DNA from: an uncultured Prevotella sp.
Lineage (GTDB): Bacteria; Bacteroidota; Bacteroidia; Bacteroidales; Bacteroidaceae
NCBI GenBank assembly: GCA_937874345.1
Contig: CALNBT010000203.1
Span: 1 to 8,799, forward strand
Reading direction: 5' to 3'
Length of the DNA: 8,799 nucleotides
Shown in pieces: positions 6,647-8,799 of this stretch (positions are counted from its first letter, which is position 1; each line of letters opens with the position of its first letter). The notes beneath the pieces were generated by a model, which saw only the letters and a list, made by a program, of their open reading frames with translations, had not been told where the DNA came from and made no database searches. Both the position numbers and the translations under genes were made by a program.

Positions 6647-8799
6647 ATGAAGCGCAAATTCTTGAGAAGGAAGCTCATGTTTTTATCACTTTTGCTTTTA
6701 TCAACAATCATGTCTGCCCAAGACAAAGTATCGATTGTTGATTTACCACTCATTCAAGAGAGCAACAATTACTCTAATTTTCAAGCACCATTACAAAAAG
6801 GTCGTCTCCTAAAACTGCCTGTCGGGAAAATCAAGCCACAAGGCTGGCTCCTCAAATTTCTCCAATTGCAAAGAGACGGACTTAACGGCAAGCTGGGCAC
6901 GATCAGTGCATGGCTGGATAAAAATAACAATCAATGGCTGAGCGACACAGGAGACCATGGATGGGAAGAAGTGCCCTATTGGCTCAGAGGTTATTGTAGC
7001 GCAGCCTACATTCTCGATGATGCAGCTATGAAAAATGAGGCTCAGATTTGGTTTGATGCCGTTTTGTCCCACCAAAAGCCTGATGGATTCTTTGGACCTC
7101 AAAACATCGCTAACGGGAAACCAGAAGTTTGGGCGCAGATGATCATGTTGTGGGCGCTCCAAACATATTATGAACATAGTCAAGACGCTCGTGTGCTAAA
7201 CCTCATGAAGAAATATTTCATGTGGGAACTTAGTCTCAACGACAACGACTTTCTTGAAGACTATTGGGAAAAGATGCGTGGAGGCGATAATATGTGGAGC
7301 GTGATATGGTACTATAACCTCACTGGAGACCAAGACGTGCTGCCCTTAATTCATAAGTTACATACCAATACCGCCGATTGGACCCAACCAACAGAACTAC
7401 CCAACTGGCATGGTGTGAACGTGGCACAAGGATTCCGCGAGCCTGCAACCTACTATCTATATCAAGCTGATTCGGCACTCATCAAAAATTCGTATAACGA
7501 TTTTCAAATCATGAGACAGCGTTATGGACAGGTTCCAGGTGGCATGTATGGTGCCGATGAGAATGCCCGTATTGGTTATGGAGACCCAAGACAGGGTACC
7601 GAGACATGCGCCATTGTAGAGCAACTGGCTTCAGACGAAATCATGATGGGTATTACCGGCGATCCATTCTGGGCCGACCATTGCGAAAATGTTGCTTTCA
7701 ATACGTTGCCAGCTGCCCTTACATCCGACATGAAAGCATTACGCTATCTTACATCACCCAACATGGCTATCAGCGATGGTAAAAATCATTATCCAAGCAT
7801 TGACAACAATTTGCTCGGAATGTTGGCCATGAATCCCTTCAGCAGTCGATGTTGCCAACACAACCACGGCATGGGATGGCCTTACTATATTGAGCATATG
7901 GTGATGGCAACCACCGACAACGGTTTGGCAACCATGCTATATGGCGCATCGGAAACAACAGCAATGGTTGACAATAAGCACGAAATAAAACTGATACAGG
8001 AAACAAACTATCCTTTTGAAGAGCAGATTATGATGACGATCCGTACCGAAAGCGCTGTTACGTTCCCACTCTACCTGAGAATTCCTAAATGGTCTAAACA
8101 AACAGCTATTAGCATCAATGGTGTAAAAGTAGATGGTAACATTGAACCAAATAAATATGTTCGTGTAGACAGAACCTGGAAAGACGGTGACAAAATTGTT
8201 TTATCGATGCCTATGGAAATCTCTTCCACCGTATGGACAGCCAACCAAGCAAGTGTCAGTGTCGATTATGGTCCTTTGACCTTATCACTTAAAATCAACG
8301 AACAGTATAACCAACGGGATAGCAGAGACCCAGCCATCGTTCAAGACGACTCACATTGGCAAAGTGGTGTTGATGCATCATTGTGGCCGACATATGAAAT
8401 CTTCCCCGCATCTGCTTGGAATTATTCTTTGGTCGTCGATCAACAAAACTTGCCTTTTAACATTACCGTAACCCGAAAGCCTTGGCCAGCTGACAATTTT
8501 CCTTTCACAGAAGAAAGTGTTCCATTAGTTTTCGAAGCCAAAGGAAAGCAAATCCCTTCTTGGACTTTCGATGCCACCGGCATGACAAGCACTTTGCCTT
8601 CTAAATTTGCTGCTCGTAGTGTAACCACAGATGACATCCAACTCATTCCTATGGGTGCAGGGCGTTTACGTATATCAGCATTTCCTAAAGTAACAGTCGA
8701 TGCTACAGGCATCACCAATGTAGAGACTACTAACCAACAACTGGTCAATGTCTATACAATCGACGGCAGGCTTATACGATCAAACGTTATTAAGTTTGA
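6647..8799 (+). CDS. Exported GH127-like (DUF1680-type) beta-L-arabinofuranosidase, 3' partial
   Basis: An exported glycosidase, probably releasing beta-linked L-arabinofuranose from plant glycans. The frame is unbroken for 717 residues to the right edge; the TGA at 8797-8799 is in another frame. Residues 1-24 form a signal peptide (MKRKFLRRK, leucine-rich core, likely cut at MSA/Q). An (alpha/alpha)6-type catalytic region follows (about 45-450), then beta-sandwich domains (about 450-660). The GH127 metal/thiol centre is recognisable: ETC (Glu319, Cys321) and CC (Cys402, Cys403). By analogy with HypBA1 of Bifidobacterium longum (Glu338, Cys340, Cys417, Cys418), Cys402 would be the Zn-bound nucleophile. 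Glu305 in ADEN is the best acid/base candidate. The CC pair is followed by QHN, not the usual PPN, so this is a divergent subgroup and its specificity is uncertain. The tail (VNVYTIDGRLIRSNV) resembles a type IX secretion sorting domain cut by the window end. ATG 6647 was chosen over in-frame ATG 6617 because it directly begins the signal peptide and follows AAAGAAAC. Confidence 0.88.
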   Translation, partial: MKRKFLRRKLMFLSLLLLSTIMSAQDKVSIVDLPLIQESNNYSNFQAPLQKGRLLKLPVGKIKPQGWLLKFLQLQRDGLNGKLGTISAWLDKNNNQWLSDTGDHGWEEVPYWLRGYCSAAYILDDAAMKNEAQIWFDAVLSHQKPDGFFGPQNIANGKPEVWAQMIMLWALQTYYEHSQDARVLNLMKKYFMWELSLNDNDFLEDYWEKMRGGDNMWSVIWYYNLTGDQDVLPLIHKLHTNTADWTQPTELPNWHGVNVAQGFREPATYYLYQADSALIKNSYNDFQIMRQRYGQVPGGMYGADENARIGYGDPRQGTETCAIVEQLASDEIMMGITGDPFWADHCENVAFNTLPAALTSDMKALRYLTSPNMAISDGKNHYPSIDNNLLGMLAMNPFSSRCCQHNHGMGWPYYIEHMVMATTDNGLATMLYGASETTAMVDNKHEIKLIQETNYPFEEQIMMTIRTESAVTFPLYLRIPKWSKQTAISINGVKVDGNIEPNKYVRVDRTWKDGDKIVLSMPMEISSTVWTANQASVSVDYGPLTLSLKINEQYNQRDSRDPAIVQDDSHWQSGVDASLWPTYEIFPASAWNYSLVVDQQNLPFNITVTRKPWPADNFPFTEESVPLVFEAKGKQIPSWTFDATGMTSTLPSKFAARSVTTDDIQLIPMGAGRLRISAFPKVTVDATGITNVETTNQQLVNVYTIDGRLIRSNVIKF

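Noticed and set aside
6809..7183. 124-codon open frame on the minus strand
   Set aside because: It is antisense to the glycosidase catalytic region, gives no recognisable protein, and has no promoter. The same applies to the minus-strand frame at 8440-8748.
8797..8799. TGA at the very end of the window as the stop of the glycosidase gene
   Set aside because: It is one base out of register: the gene reads AAG-TTT-GA, so the frame is still open at the edge.

Overview
The window looks like chromosomal DNA of a Bacteroidales bacterium, most plausibly Prevotella or a near relative. The support is AT-rich intergenic DNA, two exact copies of the Bacteroidetes -7 promoter box TAnnTTTG, few Shine-Dalgarno-like start sites, an 851-residue MG2/plug-like secreted protein of a type typical of Bacteroidetes, and a secreted GH127-like glycosidase whose tail resembles a type IX secretion sorting domain. 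The genus is inferred from protein style, not from a marker gene.

Layout. (a) 1-2261, plus strand: the 3' end of an OmpR/PhoB-type response regulator, its sensor histidine kinase, and a GNAT acetyltransferase. They are joined by two ATGA start/stop overlaps and so form one tight operon. (b) 2255-6227, minus strand: an NhaD-type Na+/H+ antiporter gene, followed 64 bp downstream by the gene for the 851-residue exported protein. The last gene converges on the GNAT gene and their coding ends overlap by 7 bp. (c) 6228-6646: a divergent intergenic region with a well-formed promoter for nhaD (TTTG-N20-TATCTTTG), a second TATCTTTG box facing right, and a perfect 14-bp palindrome where that second promoter's -33 element should be. 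(d) 6647 to the right edge: 717 visible residues of an exported beta-L-arabinofuranosidase-like (GH127/DUF1680-type) enzyme. It is open to the last base and continues outside the window.

How the parts may work together. The kinase and regulator form a two-component signalling pair, and the acetyltransferase is co-transcribed with them, so it is either an output or a modifier of that pathway. NhaD handles sodium and pH balance at the inner membrane. The exported 851-residue protein is probably co-transcribed with nhaD, but nothing in its sequence links it to ion transport. The glycosidase is a separate unit, probably for breaking down arabinose-containing plant glycans, and no SusC/SusD pair is visible beside it.

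No CRISPR array, tRNA, rRNA, insertion sequence, phage gene or defence system was seen. Most of the window is ordinary core-type sequence. The points most worth a second look are the atypical metal/thiol centre and truncated tail of the glycosidase, the palindrome at its promoter, the TCS-GNAT operon, and the MG2/plug-like protein.
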